Shown here in pieces: positions 60,182-64,000 of a stretch of DNA of 64,000 nt. This stretch comes from Isoetes taiwanensis (Eukaryota > Streptophyta > Lycopodiopsida > Isoetales > Isoetaceae), in NCBI GenBank assembly GCA_021234155.1, contig JAJEKV010000021.1, forward strand, positions 17,001,563 through 17,065,562, written 5' to 3'. Numbering within the stretch: position 1 is the stretch's first letter; each line of letters opens with the position of its first letter. The notes under the pieces were generated by a model. The model saw only the letters and a list, made by a program, of their open reading frames with translations. It made no database searches and was not told the origin of the DNA. The position numbers were made by a program, and so were the translations under genes.

Positions 60182-60988
60182 GTGCTCGGCGGGGGGCCCC
60201 GTGAGTGGATGGTTAGTAAGGTTGTTCCTGTTCATAAAGCTGGTAATACGGATGAGCCGGCGAATTACCGGATGATTATGGTAAGCTCGCTGTTTGCAAA
60301 GCTCCTGGCAGGGGTGGTGGAGAAGAAACTTACTAAGTGGGCCGAGGAGGCAGGGGTGCGGGCAATTGGCCAGGCAGGCTTTCGCCCAGCTCACTCCACG
60401 ACCGACCATATCTTCACTTTGAGAGTGTTGATGGAGGCAAGCCGGAATGAGCGACAAGACTTGTATTGCTGCTTTGTAGATTTTAAGACTGCATATGATA
60501 CCGTCCCCGAGACATACTGTGGCAGAGGTTGCAAAAAATTGCGAGTTCCACAGGGAGTTGCGAATAATGTGGTGCACCAGCTTTATGATGGGATTTATGC
60601 TGCACTGCCTTATGAGGATCGGCGGGTAGCTAGCACTATGGGAGTTAAGCAGGGCTGCCCGTTGTCTCCAACGCTTTTTGGGTTGTATATTGATAGCTTG
60701 GAGACGTGGATGCAGCACCATGGGGGAGCCGGGGTGCAATTATCTGATGCGACCTCTGTGAGCCAGTTACTATATGCGGATGATGTAGCTTTGCTAGCTC
60801 ACACGGCCAGCAGTATGCAGCAGCATTTGGATGCCCTCAGTGGGTTCTGTGGGGCAACGGGAATGACAGTGAACTTGCACAAAACTAAGCTTCTCGCGAT
60901 CCTGTCCTCGCAACACCCTATCCCGGAGTTCTATTACGGGGGCGGGGAAGTGGAGATGGTGCGGAGCTTCAAGTATCACGGGAATTGA
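60182..60988 (+). pseudogene. LINE-C ORF2, reverse transcriptase part
   Basis: RT motifs in order: EPANYRMIMVSS, IGQAGFRPAHSTTDHIFTLR, CFVDFKTAYDTVP, STMGVKQGCPLSPTLFGLYI and SQLLYADDVALLAHT (about 60760-60804). Catalytic aspartates are intact. The stretch between the endonuclease and here (59.6-60.18 kb) is broken by several frameshifts and lacks recognisable finger motifs. A stop at 60986 separates it from the C-terminal part. Confidence 0.9.
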
Positions 60989-61013
60989 TTTCACTACTAA
61001 CATCTTTGCCGGG

Positions 61014-61979
61014 ATGAGTGTGTGGAGAGAAGAGCCGCTGCAAGCTGGAAGGCTTTATATGCGATTAAAAACGCTGCGTGTTCTTAGGATAGATCTCTGT
61101 GACTGGGCGAGGAGAGCACACCTGTTTAGAGCTTTGGTTGAGCCGGTGCTGCTATATGGGGTGGAGGTTTGGGGCCCAGCAGTTAGCAAAAATACGTGGG
61201 ATAGGTTGGAAAGGGTGCAGAAAGCTTTCTTGACCTATAGCTTGGGAGTGAAGGACACCGTACCGTATCAGATTTTGTTGTATGAGACGGGGTTCTGGCC
61301 TTTACAGCATTCTGCTATGCGAAGGCATCTTACTTGCTTCCATAAGGTGGATGGGATGGATGAGCATCGCTTGCCCCCACAGGCCGTGTTGTTAACGCAG
61401 GGGGCCCCAATTGAAGAGGGTATGGCACGAAGCACCGTGAGGGATGGTTTAGGAGGTGGTCTATGGATTACCAAATGGATGATGGTGGCACCGCGTCATT
61501 CTCGGCGAGAATGGGCAATTGGATGCGGGCTATCTTTGCCACTCACGTGGGATGCCTCTACTCTTGCAAAGCCCAAGACAGAGCACTATCACGCTCAGAT
61601 TAATCCCAGCCTTGAGCATGGACCCCATCGGTACTTGAAAGCACACATCTCTGTGAAGAAACGGAGAGCTATTGCCGCCATAAGGACGGGTTCCCATTAC
61701 CTCGGGGGTGAGACAGTTCATTTGGGGGTGAATGGCGGGCACGGGATCCCCAGGGAGGAGAGGATATGTCAGTGTTGTGAGATGCACGTGATAGAGGATG
61801 AGCACCATGCCCTCCAGCGGTGCCCAGCATATGCCCATGTCCGAGCAGTGCACACAGATCTTAGATGCTCTGACACACCGCTACATCAGTTACTCGCATC
61901 ACCTATGGTAGCGCGACTGGGAGCTTACATCCTGCAGATTTCGGCCGTCAGACTTGCTCTTCTGGGGCATGGTATTTGA
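61014..61979 (+). pseudogene. LINE-C ORF2, C-terminal part
   Basis: The thumb-like region has FRALVEPVLLYGVEVWGPAV and QILLYETGFWPLQ. A Cys/His cluster near the end, ICQCCEMHVIEDEHHALQRC (about 61768-61827), is the C-terminal zinc-binding motif typical of LINE ORF2 proteins. No RNase H domain was seen. The stop is followed by about 180 bases of 3' UTR and the TTCC tail. Confidence 0.8.
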
Positions 61980-62163
61980 GAGCCTACTGTTAGGGTTTTT
62001 CCTCCCAATTGGGGGTTTTTTCATCCCGGTAGTAGGGTTCTACTGTACAGTTACATTGTTTGTTTTTGGTGTTGGGGTTTTTGGCTTTTTTGCCTGTTCT
62101 GTGCCGTCTCATAGGCCTCTGGCCTCCGTGGACGTTAAAATAAACTTCCTTCCTTCCTTCCTT

Positions 62164-64000
62164 CCTCTACATACCTCAGTCAATCCCTTGGTACTGTTAT
62201 CATCCCAATTTAGGCCGAGCTAACCTAGACTGACATATCTAATCCCCAGGACATACTATTTATTGCTTTAATGCATGCACCATGCCTTTTTTAATTATAC
62301 GATCCATTTCCATCATTCTTAGACTATTATCAGCCAACAGTAAGCCTTCAGATATCCATTTTGCATCCAAATCCATATGCAAACAATTATCCCCATTATC
62401 CATTTATATACATGCATGTTTACATTTCTGCAACCTTATGAGTCTATTCATATATGCTCTAGAATTGGATTCTATTCTCAATATCAACACATATTGCACT
62501 CTCAATTTGTATTTTATCTCGTCCATTAACCAGGGATGTCACTACTTTAACCATGTTAATAAGGACCCATTTATCATAATGCACATTATGTCCTCTGTTT
62601 ACAAGATCAGAGATCATGTTTTAACTGTTCCAGCCTTTATGGGCCTGCTCTATAGTCTACATAATGCTGTATCCATAGTGATTCATATCAGGATTATGGA
62701 ATTATAATGCAAATTGCTAACCTCCCTTTCTTTTGCATATGATGTAAATTAGTCTATCTGGTCAACTATCCTTAACATAAGCACTGCTATTACATCAGCT
62801 ATGTTTACAGAAAACCCCTTTAAGTTTATTCACGTATCAACAATTTTACACACAATCTGCCTTTCAGCATATAAGCATTTTCATGCTGCAAAATCGTTAT
62901 ATATTTGCTGCTCATTCAACATACAAACAGCAGTACAAAATCTGGCCAACATCAATGTGTCATTTAGATTTTCATCTAGATCACTTACTATAGTTGCACA
63001 TCCATATTAAGCCTTAAGATAATAGTCAAGTACCTTTATCATTGTTTAAACTAAGCATATAAAACCTGTTTCATGCTAATAGACTGATACAAACTTCGGA
63101 TCTTCGCAGCCTTTGTAAATCTCAGAAACTTCCGGATATTACTCTTGATCTTGGGACATAAAAGAGCACAAAAGGAGAAGAAACACCGTACCTGCAGCCA
63201 CATGCAAACATTAGCAAAAATATGGTAATGATGCAAGGGCCAAAAGGTACATTGGTGTTTCTTGGCTTATCGCCTTTCACCTTTTGTACCTTTTATGCCC
63301 TTGATCTAAGTTAATATCATACTATATTACTAGTAGTATCTACAAATCAGACATAAGCCCATGGTTTGTTCATATGCTACTTAGTCTTACATGTTATAAT
63401 TCAGCCTTTCCACAGATATTCAAAGCAGATATATTTCACCTTACTTTTTAATTCATTCAATGTAATGTGTATGCAATTAGTCCAGCACCCTGTCATTCTT
63501 GTTTACTGTATTTCGTTTTTAAGCAGTTGTACACATTCCTCAAAAGCTCCAATGGTACCTTCAAATTTAGAACGGTTTATCATGAGCGTATGCTCATAAG
63601 GCTACTTTACCAGTTCACCTCCTTGTGATTATTTGGATGCTCCATATATAGTTATGCAAACAAAGGCACATAATACCTGGTTATCGCCTAGCTCCTGGTA
63701 TAAGCCTTCATCATCCTGAGTTTCAGGGACATAGTCATCCGGTTGCTGCCCACCATGCCTGTAACCACTTTGCCTATTTCTATTATAGGCATTGTTTCTC
63801 CTATTGAAGAAATCCCCATTTCCATCTCCATAGCCCCGCTTATTGTCAAATCCCCTACCTCTTCCGGACCTGTCCATGCTCTCAGATTCACAATCGGAAT
63901 TGTGGGCGCACCACACCAGCTCCCTATTCAGTTGGAGTGCATCTAACTCCTCTTTCCATGCAATGGTCTCTTCTTCTTCACTTACGAAACCTCCCATGCT
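62164..64000. repeat. Segmental duplication, copy B, right piece (runs off the window)
   Basis: Nearly identical to 48836-50695, with scattered single-base changes and small indels. It holds the intron-like stretch and the exon described next. Confidence 0.93.
63677..64000 (-). CDS. RGR-rich exon upstream of the RT region (partial)
   Basis: An open frame beginning near MGGFVSEEEETIAWKEELDA at the window edge. It continues through RSGRGRGFDNKRGYGDGNG and RRNNAYNRNRQSGYRHGG into an acidic end (DDYVPETQDDEG). It stops at a clean donor CCAG|GTATTA (63677/63676). The Arg/Gly-rich part resembles RGG-type RNA-binding tails. The next candidate exon on the same strand is 57737-56737, and the LINE-C insertion would sit in the intron between. 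The true 5' end lies outside the window. Confidence 0.5.

Larger units (their letters stand above)
57908..62163 (+). mobile_element. LINE-C copy 2, nearly full length
   Basis: A two-ORF LINE of about 4.25 kb. It starts just after ACTAGC (left piece of copy B) and ends in a TTCC tail (about 62148-62163) followed at once by CCTCTACATACC, the right piece. The empty site in copy A reads ACTAGCAGCCTCTACATACC, so there is no target-site duplication, and two to four target bases were lost. The 3' end has GTGCCGTCTCATAGG and CTCCGTGGACGTTAAAAT. The body is richer in G+C than its surroundings. Both ORFs are frameshifted. Confidence 0.9.

Overview
This window looks like nuclear DNA of a land plant. It is AT-rich and holds plant-type introns, a decayed plant receptor-like cytoplasmic kinase and a plant-type glucanase fragment. 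Most of it is transposable-element sequence, nested and broken. The mix of elements (a PIF1/Rep Helitron, a LINE with an L1-type ORF1, an unusual intron-bearing reverse transcriptase) would suit a fern, lycophyte or other large non-angiosperm genome, but the species is an inference. No intact ordinary host gene was recognised.

2.3-14 kb: two families of foldback elements with long inverted arms. Family A has copies near 2.35-7.3, 12.7, 13.4 and 54.2 kb. Family B has a full copy at 9.1 kb and single arms elsewhere. The first A copy was hit twice: by a 5'-truncated LINE (2744-6615, RT reading frame open) and by a solo LTR (6667-7253), each with a readable target-site duplication. 14.7-15.9 kb: a STUNTED-like kinase pseudogene, minus strand. 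22.9-25.3 kb: a stray 3' end of a second LINE family (called LINE-C here), then a gag-like LINE ORF1 without RT.

27.1-35.5 kb: four head-to-tail copies of a unit of about 2.09 kb. Each carries a GATA microsatellite of different length and three copies of a small acidic coding-like module. 37.4-40.55 kb: a decayed, GC-rich LINE-C copy.

41-48.8 kb: a Helitron-type region: duplicated mini-exons, a captured-looking GH17 beta-1,3-glucanase fragment, small phase-matched exons with AT-hook motifs, then a Rep/PIF1 helicase ORF with two frameshifts.

48.8-64 kb: a minus-strand, multi-exon region ending in a reverse transcriptase of the telomerase/Penelope side of the RT tree (motifs DITRCYENIP, GIPMG, YIDD, YDKR). 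It is broken by frameshifts, a foldback element and a second LINE-C copy (57908-62163). Its upstream exon plus adjoining intron is duplicated at 48.8-50.7 kb, and that copy preserves the empty site of the LINE. This RT region is the best candidate here for something poorly described.
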